A stretch of DNA of 64,000 nt. Origin: Methanococcoides burtonii DSM 6242. Its GTDB lineage: Archaea; Halobacteriota; Methanosarcinia; Methanosarcinales; Methanosarcinaceae. The notes beneath the pieces are model-generated. The model saw nothing but the letters and a program-made list of their open reading frames with translations, made no database searches and was not told the DNA's origin. The stretch spans positions 1,829,579-1,893,578 of the forward strand of contig NC_007955.1 in the NCBI RefSeq assembly GCF_000013725.1, written 5' to 3'. Made by a program: the position numbers and the translations under genes. Positions 46,438 to 59,291 of this stretch are shown here, one piece after another. How positions within the stretch are numbered: position 1 is the first letter of the stretch; the number at the start of each line of letters is the position of its first letter.

Positions 46438-47044
46438 TTTATCACGGCAATTTCATCATTTGTACTATTAATGTATCTAACTTCTTTTAGATTTGTTTAA
46501 TTCAATCTATGGTTTTTCTTGCAATACGTGGATCATTTTACCATGTTGCTATAAATATATATTTTGTGTAATGTACAATATACAGGTTACATATAAACCC
46601 ATGTTATCCATTGACACACAATCTATAAATATGAGAGCGTAGTGTTAGGGGTGCTCTCATTGAGCTGATTGGTGCCGTTTTCGGTACGATCAGGATGAGG
46701 GTTCAAAAAACGTTTATGCTCTTTCATGACTGGACTCACATTTGTCAAAAATGTGGTTGTGCTTTCCTATTCGGAAGGTATATATAGCATGGAGGAGTTT
46801 AAGGAAATCCACTCAATGGGTGGACTTTCAATCACCTTCAATTTAATATTATTTAGTGGAGACCGGAGCTTTTTCGGTCTGACGTTGAATTTGGCAGTTC
46901 GATTAATTCTGACTGATAGTGTAAATCTATCTATCGAGAACTAATCGAAATTGTGCATGAATAAGTAACTCTCTAATTCACTTTAGAGTGTTCTTTTCCG
47001 ACAATTTTTAAGTTTAACTTCCAATTAGTGTGCTTTAACAACAA
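46438..47044 (+). promoter_or_regulatory. rRNA operon promoter and leader region
   Basis: Contains two TATA-like boxes, TATAAATA (46624-46631) and TATATATA (46780-46787), which suggest tandem promoters. Then comes a hairpin AGACCG/CGGTCT (about 46860-46880) and the left half of the 16S processing stem. A 72-codon open frame at 46726-46944 lies in this leader and is not called a gene. Confidence 0.65.
46884..46919 (+). other. Left strand of the 16S pre-rRNA processing stem
   Basis: GTTGAATTTGGCAGTT (46884-46899) pairs with AACTGCCAAATTCAAC (48570-48585), and TTCTGACTGATAG pairs with CTATCAGTCAGAA (48550-48562). A helix of about 30 bp with internal bulges thus encloses 16S, as expected for archaeal bulge-helix-bulge processing. 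Confidence 0.85.
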
Positions 47045-48520
<1,476 letters not shown>

Positions 48521-48627
48521 AAGCAAGATCCGCACAAAGCGGATCACCGCTATCAGTCAGAAATCGATAAACTGCCAAATTCAACAAACCACTTTCAATG
48601 AACTGAGATTCGCTGGAAAGTTCTCAG

Positions 48628-48700
48628 GGGCTTGTAGATCAGTTGGAAGATCGCCGCCTTTGCAAGGCGGAGGCCTAGGGTTCGAATCCCTACAAGTCCA
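48628..48700 (+). tRNA. tRNA-Ala (TGC)
   Basis: Acceptor GGGCTTG/CAAGTCC with discriminator A, anticodon loop TTTGCAA (anticodon TGC) closed by GCCGCC-type stem, T arm AGGGTTCGAATCCCT. It lies in the 16S-23S spacer as in other euryarchaea. No CCA encoded. Confidence 0.97.
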
Positions 48701-48799
48701 TTGGATCAATTAAGATTCACAATCATCAAGTGCACCGAGCAAGTAATGTTGCTTGGGAAGGATGGATGTGCCTGATACCCCATATCAGGTACTATGAGA

Positions 48800-48824
48800 T
48801 CATGTATACATATTACATATCAGA
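48800..48824 (+). other. Left strand of the 23S pre-rRNA processing stem
   Basis: TCATGTATACATATTACATA and the next five bases (to 48824) pair with 51794-51820 (TCTGATATGTAATAT, then ATCATACATGA). Further pairing GGACAAAG/CTTTGTCC flanks it. It encloses the 23S gene. Confidence 0.85.
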
Positions 48825-48853
48825 CGCTCACTGGACAAAGTGAGATGGACTCT

Positions 48854-51772
<2,919 letters not shown>

Positions 51773-51840
51773 TCTCGCTTTGTCCGGGCGAAATCTGATA
51801 TGTAATATGATCATACATGATTCCATTCCATTAATTTGAA

Positions 51841-51968
51841 TGAGTATGGCGGCCATAGTGGTAGGGCAACTCCTGTTCCCATCCGAACACAGAAGATAAG
51901 TCTACCTACGTTGTTTACTGTACTGAAGTACGAGAGTCTTCGGGAAATCTGCATCGCTGCTATGCTCA
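51841..51968 (+). rRNA. 5S ribosomal RNA, first copy
   Basis: About 128 nt with helix I TGAGTAT/ATGCTCA and the conserved loop CCATCCGAACACAGAAGATA. It is followed by CAACTTTTTTCTTG, a likely terminator. Confidence 0.95.
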
Positions 51969-52157
51969 CTCTATTCAACTTTTTTCTTGACTGATCTTTA
52001 ACTCAATAGTTGTAACTCTGTCTGACAACATTTACAATGGTAATTGATCTCATTCTAACAGACATCGTGTCTATCATAATCACTTCGCAGTACCTATATT
52101 TGTCACAAGGTAAAAGTTTATATGCATGTTTTACCTACTAGGAAATACATCCCAATT

Positions 52158-52229
52158 GCCAAGGTGGCGGAGCGGCTACGCAATCGCCTGCAGAGCGATA
52201 CCATTCCGGTTCGAATCCGGACCTTGGCT
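52158..52229 (+). tRNA. tRNA-Cys (GCA)
   Basis: Acceptor GCCAAGG/CCTTGGC, anticodon arm ATCGC-CTGCAGA-GCGAT (anticodon GCA), T arm CCGGTTCGAATCCGG, discriminator T. Downstream of the first 5S gene, possibly with its own promoter. Confidence 0.95.
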
Positions 52230-52321
52230 TTATTCATTAAAATAAGAGGGTCTGACTTAAAATCCTGACCTCTTGAGCAAAGCTCAAAGGTCGCGCGCTC
52301 CAGAAGCGCTAATCTGGATTT

Positions 52322-52351
52322 GGACCTTGGCTTTATTCATTAACATAAGAG
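52322..52351 (+). repeat. Duplicated tRNA-Cys 3' end preceding the second 5S gene
   Basis: Thirty bases starting GGACCTTGGCTTTATTCATT match 52219-52248 with one mismatch, joining the second 5S to a stub of the tRNA-Cys tail. It marks the duplication junction of the tRNA-5S unit. Confidence 0.75.
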
Positions 52352-52477
52352 TATGGCGGGCATAGTGGCAGGGCAACTCCTGTTCCCATCCGAACACAGA
52401 AGATAAGTCTGCCCACGTTGTTTACTGTACTGAAGTACGAGAGTCTTCGGGAAATCTGCATCGCTGCTATGCTCACT
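52348..52477 (+). rRNA. 5S ribosomal RNA, second copy
   Basis: Nearly identical to the first 5S copy but with four substitutions. One T-to-C at 52369 is matched by an A-to-G at 52411 on the opposite strand of the same helix, keeping the pair. So it is probably functional. Confidence 0.9.
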
Positions 52478-52621
52478 CTTATTAAGTTGCTTTTCTTATC
52501 GGATTTAAACTCAATAGCTGTAGCTTTTTTGATAAATGGGATATTTTGTATAATTTTTTGTTCAATTAATGTTATATCACATTGAAGTTAACCTTTATCT
52601 GAATTCTTTTGGGGTGTAGGA

Positions 52622-52996
52622 ATGAGTAAAAATACTCTTATCTTTGTGTATAATGCAGACAGTGGTCTCATAAATGAAATGAAAGACTATGTTCACAAGA
52701 TCGTATCTCCATCTACTTATGAATGCAATCTTTGTGCCATAACTTATGGTAACACAGGAATTAAAAATGAATAGAGCTCGTTTGTATCAAATCTTGGAAT
52801 TCCTGTAAAGTTCTTGCATAAGGATGAATTCCATGAAAAGTACAGTGAAAAAGGATTTTCATTTCCCTGTGCTTATCTCGAAGATCACAACAAACTCGAC
52901 CATTTCATTTCATCTGATGAAATTAATAATTGTAGGACTCTTGATGAACTGATGTCACTTGTGACCAAAAAAGTGAACCTAATATTGGGGAGTTGA
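52622..52996 (+). CDS. Small conserved-type protein with in-frame amber codon
   Basis: 125 codons. MSKNTLIFVYNADSGLINEM and CNLCAITYGNTGIKNE lead to TAG at 52772-52774 (codon 51), then SSFVSNLGIPVKFLHKDEF and so on in the same frame to TGA 52996. The Trp in the usual position would be TGG, so the amber could be a Trp-to-TAG change or be read as pyrrolysine. Family unnamed; often beside membrane-lipid genes. It precedes the UbiA gene by 16 bp. Confidence 0.7.
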
Positions 52997-53012
52997 TGCA
53001 ATTAGTTCTATT

Positions 53013-53756
53013 ATGGAACAATTGCGGCCATATTTGGCTCTGACTAGATTTGGAAACTCGCTGTTTGGTACATTTAGTGTTTCCATAGCAGGTGTGCTGT
53101 CAGTTGAACTTATAGGAAATGAAATTGATTATTTAATAGCAGGCACAGTTTCTATCTTTCTATTTATGGGCTCATTTTCCATAAATGATTATTTTGACCA
53201 CAAAATAGATATTGTTAATAACAGGAAAGACAGGCCAATAGTGATTGGTACTATTTCGAGAAGCAAGGCCCTTAATATTGCTACAGTTTGCTTTTTCCTT
53301 GCATTTTTCACGTCATTGTTCTTAGGTGTGTTCCCATCTATATTCATAGGTTTCAACATACTATTGGCAATTGTTTACAGCAGTCACTTGAAGAAAGTTC
53401 TCCTGTTAAAAAATATAACCATTGCCTATTGTTTTATGGCAACAATATTGTTCGGCACTATCATTGTTGATAACAGAATAGATCAACTGGTAGGTTTTTA
53501 CATGATAATGGCATTTCTGGTAGGGTTCGCTTTTGAGATCATGGCAGATATCTCAGATATGATCGGAGACATGCAACATAATATTAAAACAATAGCATCC
53601 TTTCATTCACCACGGGTTGCAGCATTTGTCTCTTCATTTTTCTTTATATCAATATTCTTATTTGACCCGCTTCCATTTTTTGAAAGCATCGAATATAACA
53701 ATAAAAGCAATCTAAAACCTTATCATAAATTGGGGTATGAACATGAAAGAATATGA
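53013..53756 (+). CDS. UbiA-family prenyltransferase, C-terminally short
   Basis: 247 residues with about six membrane helices. First Asp-rich motif NDYFDHKIDIVNNRKDRP and second DISDMIGD are intact. It probably transfers an isoprenoid to a soluble or lipid acceptor. The end is a polar tail (SIEYNNKSNLKPYHK) after helix 6, so the last helices of typical family members (about 280 residues) are absent. Its TGA overlaps the start region of the next gene. Confidence 0.8.
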   Translation: MEQLRPYLALTRFGNSLFGTFSVSIAGVLSVELIGNEIDYLIAGTVSIFLFMGSFSINDYFDHKIDIVNNRKDRPIVIGTISRSKALNIATVCFFLAFFTSLFLGVFPSIFIGFNILLAIVYSSHLKKVLLLKNITIAYCFMATILFGTIIVDNRIDQLVGFYMIMAFLVGFAFEIMADISDMIGDMQHNIKTIASFHSPRVAAFVSSFFFISIFLFDPLPFFESIEYNNKSNLKPYHKLGYEHERI

Positions 53757-55170
53757 TTTGATCGTCATTGGCAGTGGTTCAGGTATGAACTATGTAAGTT
53801 TGATAATACAGCAGTATCCTGAAATGAAAATTGCTGTCATAGATAAAGATAAGCCCGGTGGTATATGTTTAACAAGAGGCTGCATTCCTTCCAAAATGCT
53901 GCTTTATCCTGCGGAACTTGTCAGGGAGATTGGTAAAGCAAACCGTTTTGGTATCGATGCTGAAATAAAATCAATTGATTTTAAATTTGTAATGGAGCGA
54001 ATGCGTTCCAGCATAGATAAAGATATTGAAATGATCCACCATGGTCTTTCATCCGATCCAAATTTAGATTATTATGAACACGTTGCAAAATTCGTTGAAC
54101 CTTATGTACTAGAGATCGGGGAAGAACTGATCACATCAAAAATGATCTTCTTGAGTATAGGATCAAAGCCTATGATCCCTCCTGTGAAAGGTCTTGACGA
54201 TATTTCCTATCTTACCAGTGACACTGTATTGGAGCTAACAACCCTCCCAAAAAGTCTTGCGATTATTGGTGGGGGCTATATCGCAGCCGAATATGGTCAT
54301 TTCTTTTCTGCAATGGGATCAAAGGTAACTATCATCGGCCGTAGTCCAAGAATTGTGGACAATGAAGAACCTGAAATAAGCGAACTTGCAAGAAAAAAAA
54401 TGGCACGATATGTCGATATCATCACTGACCACGAAGTGTCTGAGATCCATCCGTCAGGTAGACAAAAGAAGATAGTTGCAAAAGACAGGAATTCAGAAAA
54501 TGAAATGGAAATTCTTGTAGATGAGGTTTTAGTAGCTACTGGCAGAAGCCCCAACACTGATATTCTCCACCCTGAAAAAGGAGGTATTGAAACCGATGAA
54601 AGGGGTTGGATAAAGGTCAACGATCATTTGGAAACTACCTGTTCTAATGTATGGGCATTTGGAGATGCTAACGGTCAATATCTTTTCAAGCACGTTGGCA
54701 ACTATGAATCCACTCTTGTATATGAGAACGCGATCCTGAACGAAGGTATCAAAATCGACTACAATGCAGTTCCCTATGCTATATTTTCTTATCCTGAAAT
54801 TGCAGGTGTGGGCATTGGTGAATCTGCAGCCATTGAACAATACGGTGAGGACAACATCTCCATTGGTTTCCATAGGTTCGAAGACACTGGAAAAGGTATG
54901 GCAATGGGCCTTGACAGTTACTTTGTTAAGGTAATTCTGGGGGATTCGGGAAACACTCTTCTGGGAGCACATATAATTGGTCCACAAGCATCAATTCTGA
55001 TCCATCAATTAATAACGTTGATGAACACTCCTGGAAGCAATGTAGGTCCTGTCGTCAATGGAATGGATATTCATCCTTCTCTAAGTGAAGTGGTGAAAAG
55101 AGCATTATACTCGAGGATGTCTGTGGAAGAGTATCACTCAGTATTGAAATCTCTTGAGCTTGAATACTGA
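53743..55170 (+). CDS. Dihydrolipoamide dehydrogenase-like flavoprotein
   Basis: 475 residues from ATG 53743 (GGGG six bases upstream; ATG 53737 also possible). GSGSGMNYVS FAD motif, redox pair CLTRGC followed by IPSKM, NAD-binding AIIGGGYIAAEYGH, AFGDANGQY, and C-terminal HPSLSEVVKRAL with the catalytic His-Glu region altered from the usual HAHPTLSE. It overlaps the UbiA gene by 14 bp. The partner may be a lipoate or other disulfide; not certain. Confidence 0.82.
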   Translation: MKEYDLIVIGSGSGMNYVSLIIQQYPEMKIAVIDKDKPGGICLTRGCIPSKMLLYPAELVREIGKANRFGIDAEIKSIDFKFVMERMRSSIDKDIEMIHHGLSSDPNLDYYEHVAKFVEPYVLEIGEELITSKMIFLSIGSKPMIPPVKGLDDISYLTSDTVLELTTLPKSLAIIGGGYIAAEYGHFFSAMGSKVTIIGRSPRIVDNEEPEISELARKKMARYVDIITDHEVSEIHPSGRQKKIVAKDRNSENEMEILVDEVLVATGRSPNTDILHPEKGGIETDERGWIKVNDHLETTCSNVWAFGDANGQYLFKHVGNYESTLVYENAILNEGIKIDYNAVPYAIFSYPEIAGVGIGESAAIEQYGEDNISIGFHRFEDTGKGMAMGLDSYFVKVILGDSGNTLLGAHIIGPQASILIHQLITLMNTPGSNVGPVVNGMDIHPSLSEVVKRALYSRMSVEEYHSVLKSLELEY

Positions 55171-55188
55171 TCCTCCTTTTCTTTTTTA

Positions 55189-55430
55189 TTACAATGTTCC
55201 TATCCATCCCCATCCGAAACTATAGCTGCAGAAAAGCACCAGTGTAAGTGCACCTATTGGAAGTATATTGTTAGCAAATATGATATATTCCAGATCAAGG
55301 ATGGATGCTCCTTCCCCATTCGTCCATTGAAAAAGATATTACATTCTCCGAGATTTCCATTACAGTTGACATTGAATCAAAGGCAAGGAAAAGGAAGATG
55401 AGAGTTCCCCACAAAATATCTGCAGATATT
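55189..55430 (-). pseudogene. Remnant of an NSS-family Na+ symporter
   Basis: Broken frames on the minus strand. LWGTLIFLFLAFDSMSTVME with SENVISFSMDEWGRS resembles the middle of SNF/NSS transporters, and the in-frame piece LEYIIFANNILPIGALTLVL...GWGWIGTL ends at a TAA (55191-55189). The rest is lost. It lies just before the GltS-type transporter and its direct repeat. Confidence 0.55.
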
Positions 55431-55529
55431 TGATTGAAAATATTCGGTAATTATTCAAGAGAGTTAGTAGAGGATGTTGCGGTATGTAATATGACTGTGA
55501 CAACATATTGGTAATCAAATTTTACATTT

Positions 55530-55582
55530 GATAGCATAAGCTTTGCAGTTTGTAAAAAAGGGCAGTTGATCGGAACTACTGA
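55530..55582 (+). repeat. Left 53-bp direct repeat flanking the GltS gene
   Basis: GATAGCATAAGCTTTGCAGT... to ...GATCGGAACTACTGA; 50 of 53 bases match 57121-57173. It lies between the NSS remnant and the symporter gene. Confidence 0.8.
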
Positions 55583-55667
55583 AAAAGCAAAAATGTATAT
55601 TCGTTCCCGACAAAGATGGGTCGTTGCCTTTATTCACATCCTGAAAAGGCAAGCGGAGGTTCTCTAA

Positions 55668-57083
55668 ATGTCGGCTGCAATGATCGGAATGAGCTTTCTC
55701 GTACTTGGTGTCATCCTGCTTCTTGGGAAATGGATAAGGGTTATGTCACCCCCCATCCAAAAACTGTTCATTCCCAGTTCTCTTATCGGTGGATTCCTGG
55801 CTTTATTTCTTGGACCTGAGGTCCTGGGTTATTTGATCTCATGGATAGGAGATAGCAGTACGTTCCTATCAGGTGGGATATTTCCAGAAGAGATGCTTGA
55901 TGCGTGGACCACTCTGCCTGGGCTTTTCATAAACATCATATTTGCAACACTTTTTCTTGGGAAAAAACTACCCGCGATCAAAGACATATGGCTTCTTGCA
56001 GGGCCACAAATTGCCCACGGACAGACCATAGCATGGGGTCAGTATGTGTTCGGCATATTGGCTGCAATCCTGATATTGACCCCTTTTTTTGGAATGGACC
56101 CAATGGCAGGTGCCCTTCTAGAAATATCATTTGAAGGCGGGCATGGTACTGCAGCTGGTATGAGCGCTACTTTTGAGGAACTTGGCTTTTCAGATGCAAC
56201 AGACCTGGCACTTGGGCTTGCAACTGTGGGTATTCTCTTTGGTGTTATTCTTGGGATCGTGCTTTTGAACTATGGTGTAAGGTCAGGAAAAACAAGTGTG
56301 CTGAAAGACCAATCCCAGTTATCCCTTAGTGAAACCTATCAGAAAGGCATCATTGATTTTGACGCAAGGGAGTCTGCGGGGAAGATAACTACAAGACCCG
56401 AATCCATCGAGCCGCTTTCACTTCATTTTGCTTATGTGGGAGTTGCTATTGGGATCGGGTATTTGATCCTTCAGGCACTGATATGGATAGAGGCGATCAC
56501 TTGGGGCCAGGCAACGGGAATATATCTGCTTGCCCATTTACCTCTTTTTCCTCTGGCAATGATAGGAGGCATCATACTACAGATGTTCCTTGATAAGTTC
56601 GACCCGTACTATACTCTGGACAGAGATCTTATGATGAGGATACAGGGTTTATCTCTTGACATTCTGATAACCAGTGCAATAGCCACACTGTCACTAACGG
56701 TTATCGGAAACAATCTGATGCCTTTCGTCATACTTGCTACAGTTGGAATTGTATGGAACCTGATAGCGTTCTTATACCTTGGACCAAAAATGATGCCTTC
56801 ATACTGGTTCGAAAAGAGCATAGGTAATTTTGGACAGTCCATGGGGATGACGGCCAGTGGCCTGTTGTTAATGAGGATAGCCGATCCTGCTTCAAAATCT
56901 CCTGCCCTTGAGGGATTTGGTTATAAACAGCTGCTATTTGAACCGATAGTGGGTGGTGGGATATTTACAGCTGCCTCTGTACCCCTGATATTCTATTTTG
57001 GCCCGATGCCGATACTTATCATGACATCGGTTATCATGGTATTCTGGGCAGGACTAGGGGTCTTTTACTTTGGCCGAAAATAA
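55668..57083 (+). CDS. Sodium/glutamate symporter (GltS/ESS family) protein
   Basis: 471 residues, 10-12 membrane helices. Family elements: FLVLGVILLLGKWIR start, SSLIGGFLALFLGP, the EGGHGTAAGM motif in helix 5, and a repeated ETYQKGIIDFDARE loop. GGAGG lies 8 bases before ATG 55668. Likely Na+-coupled uptake of an acidic amino acid or related anion. It is bracketed by 53-bp direct repeats. Confidence 0.85.
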   Translation: MSAAMIGMSFLVLGVILLLGKWIRVMSPPIQKLFIPSSLIGGFLALFLGPEVLGYLISWIGDSSTFLSGGIFPEEMLDAWTTLPGLFINIIFATLFLGKKLPAIKDIWLLAGPQIAHGQTIAWGQYVFGILAAILILTPFFGMDPMAGALLEISFEGGHGTAAGMSATFEELGFSDATDLALGLATVGILFGVILGIVLLNYGVRSGKTSVLKDQSQLSLSETYQKGIIDFDARESAGKITTRPESIEPLSLHFAYVGVAIGIGYLILQALIWIEAITWGQATGIYLLAHLPLFPLAMIGGIILQMFLDKFDPYYTLDRDLMMRIQGLSLDILITSAIATLSLTVIGNNLMPFVILATVGIVWNLIAFLYLGPKMMPSYWFEKSIGNFGQSMGMTASGLLLMRIADPASKSPALEGFGYKQLLFEPIVGGGIFTAASVPLIFYFGPMPILIMTSVIMVFWAGLGVFYFGRK

Positions 57084-57120
57084 ATTCGGGAAAGATTTTT
57101 TGATAAAATCATTGTAATTG

Positions 57121-57173
57121 GATAGCATAAGCTTTGCAGTTTATAATAAAGAGCAGTTGATCGGAACTACTGA
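57121..57173 (+). repeat. Right 53-bp direct repeat flanking the GltS gene
   Basis: 50 of 53 bases identical to 55530-55582, same orientation, 38 bp after the symporter stop. Confidence 0.8.
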
Positions 57174-57233
57174 GAATTGATATACCGTGTCCTATCCAAA
57201 GGACAATAAAAAAACTAGGAACCCATTAAGGGC

Positions 57234-57584
57234 TCATGAGGAAAGAGCGAGAATGGCCTCAGCCAGATCTCCATTCGCACTTTTAAGAGATTCAAGAGCA
57301 GCTTCTTCGGACACACCGGTCTGTTCAGCCACAAGTCTAACATCATCTTCAGGGATGACAAGTTCTCTTAGGACCTCTTCAGGAGTGCCGACTACTTGGT
57401 AAGTATCTACGCCTTGTGCGTTCATGATACTAACATCTGCATCGTTGAACACAATATCCTTATCTGCGGTTCTAATGATGACCTGTTCAACACCCTCGAT
57501 CTGATCGATATTGATGCCCATCTGTTTCATCATCTGCTTAACTTTTGCCGGGTTCATGCCCCGACCGCCCATACCTGGAATCAT
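57234..57584 (-). CDS. nac: Nascent polypeptide-associated complex protein (archaeal NAC)
   Basis: 116 residues. MIPGMGGRGMNPAKVKQMMKQMG start, NAC beta-barrel (VEQVIIRTADKDIVF...YQVVG), and a C-terminal UBA domain (EDDVRLVAEQTGVSEEAALESL). It binds nascent chains at the ribosome exit as a homodimer. Confidence 0.95.
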   Translation of the reverse strand: MIPGMGGRGMNPAKVKQMMKQMGINIDQIEGVEQVIIRTADKDIVFNDADVSIMNAQGVDTYQVVGTPEEVLRELVIPEDDVRLVAEQTGVSEEAALESLKSANGDLAEAILALSS

Positions 57585-57648
57585 ATGATCACCTATTAAT
57601 TGTTACCGCTTAGGATTACCTTACTACATTAAATGCCTTGTTCTAATA

Positions 57649-57972
57649 TTAGTGGCAGCTACCACCGCAGCTACCGCATCCGGAATTTACTGATGGATTG
57701 TCAATGATGAAACCTTTGCCACCATCTGTGTCAATGTAATCTACAGTTGCTTCTTCAAGCTGTTCGCTGATGTCAGGACCTATTACTATCTTGATATCCT
57801 TGCTTGTTACTGTAATATCATCTTCCTTTATCTCATCATCAAGTGCCATTCCATACTGGACGCCACTGCATCCCATGCCAGCAACAAATATTCTGAGTGC
57901 GTGATCCTTCTTTTCTTCAGTCTCAAGCAGTGCTTTCAATTCTGTTGCAGCAATGTCTGTTATCTCGATCAT
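57649..57972 (-). CDS. IscA/HesB-family iron-sulfur cluster carrier
   Basis: 107 residues. ELKALLETEEKKDHALRIF, MGCSGVQYGM, and the C-terminal GCGSCGGSCH cysteines. It acts as an A-type Fe-S carrier. Monocistronic; starts MIEITDIAATELK. Confidence 0.9.
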   Translation of the reverse strand: MIEITDIAATELKALLETEEKKDHALRIFVAGMGCSGVQYGMALDDEIKEDDITVTSKDIKIVIGPDISEQLEEATVDYIDTDGGKGFIIDNPSVNSGCGSCGGSCH

Positions 57973-58067
57973 TCTTTAATCACTCCATTTTGATGTATAA
58001 AATCAACAAATGCATTGAACGTTATATATACGTTGTCATACTTAAAAGTTCGCAAAACAACGAACGA

Positions 58068-59237
58068 TCATACAAATTCCACATCATCATCTACCGGTTC
58101 GGTAAGGATCTCCTGAGTGTAAGCATTTATCTCCATCGAGTTCCTTGATCCTTTGACTTCCCATATTGGAATATATACAAGATCTATATTGAGTTGAATA
58201 TCATCCTTTGTAGGCTTGAACATCTTATGTTCGGATATCATGGCCTCCCTGACAACATTGCTAAAGCGTACATCTTTCGTATATTCTTCTATGATCTCGG
58301 CCAAAAGGGTACTTTCTGCTTCCTGCTGATCGAACATCTTATTCTTTATTTCGTAATTATCATCTGGTAACGTGATATTTTCATTTATCTGCTGTAGTTC
58401 GATCTGTTCCTTGTTCCCATTCAGTGCATTCAGACAACCCTGACCTTGTCCTGATATATCGATTAACTTGTTCTTGAACCGGTGTTCCGCTTTTACCGCA
58501 TATGTATATCTCCAGTATGGGACAAATTTTAGAACTACATCATTAGGCATTCCTATCTCGGACCTTGCCATTGCAACAGCCCTGTCCTTTAGTAATTTAA
58601 TTGGTGCAGTGGGAAGATCAAGTGTAAAAGGTTGGCTCTGTTGCTGCCAGGATGTGGTCTGTGACTCCTGCATAATTGTTGACGTAGGTGCTGGTTCCTG
58701 TCGAATGAGATCGTTGATTGGTTCTGCTGTTTGCATCTCGGGGGATGTTCTCCATATATTGAATCCAGGCTTATTGGTTGTTGATGTATCAGGTTCAATA
58801 TTGTTCGAGTTCCCCATTTCGGTGTCTGCATATGAGGAGCTTGCATCAAGTGTCTGAGTTGGAAGCTCTTCAGTCTGGGATGACTCTGCATCATATGCGA
58901 CAAGTTCCAGATCAGAAGTATTTCCTTCTATATCAGCAATCACTGCTTTTCCTATTTGGAATGCAAGTTCATCGCGATCCCATGTAATAAGTCCTATATG
59001 TGTAGCATAATCCCATATGTCAGCATTCATTTTTTCCAAACTTACATAGAGACCAATGTTGTCCTCTACAACATCAGCAAAGGCCCTTATTTCGGAGATA
59101 TCGGGCTCTATTGCCAACTTTATATATGTCTTAGTACCATTTTTCTCGATGATCAGATCCACAGTGTCTGACTCTGAAACACTATGTCCAGAAGTTGCAA
59201 ATATATTTGTCAGGAGTTCTGCAAGGTTATCTTTCAT
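58068..59237 (-). CDS. Unknown archaeal protein with nuclease-fold-like N-terminus
   Basis: About 389 residues from ATG 59237 (MKDNLAELLTN). A TTTAAATA box (59264-59271) puts the transcript start near this ATG, so upstream candidates (ATG 59249, TTG 59285) are less likely. The N-terminal 100 residues (SVSESDTVDLIIEKNGTKTY, GLITWDRDELAFQIG) resemble PD-(D/E)XK restriction-like folds without the full active site. Middle low-complexity linker, C-terminal globular part. It sits directly downstream of the RecA-like gene at 59292, on the same strand. Confidence 0.6.
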   Translation of the reverse strand: MKDNLAELLTNIFATSGHSVSESDTVDLIIEKNGTKTYIKLAIEPDISEIRAFADVVEDNIGLYVSLEKMNADIWDYATHIGLITWDRDELAFQIGKAVIADIEGNTSDLELVAYDAESSQTEELPTQTLDASSSYADTEMGNSNNIEPDTSTTNKPGFNIWRTSPEMQTAEPINDLIRQEPAPTSTIMQESQTTSWQQQSQPFTLDLPTAPIKLLKDRAVAMARSEIGMPNDVVLKFVPYWRYTYAVKAEHRFKNKLIDISGQGQGCLNALNGNKEQIELQQINENITLPDDNYEIKNKMFDQQEAESTLLAEIIEEYTKDVRFSNVVREAMISEHKMFKPTKDDIQLNIDLVYIPIWEVKGSRNSMEINAYTQEILTEPVDDDVEFV

Positions 59238-59291
59238 TTTATCAACCATTTCTTTTAAGCAAATATTTAAAAAAATCTTTTCCAAAAACGA

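Noticed and set aside
46726-46944. 72-codon open frame in the rRNA leader
   Set aside because: It overlaps the promoter and the 16S processing stem and has no domain.
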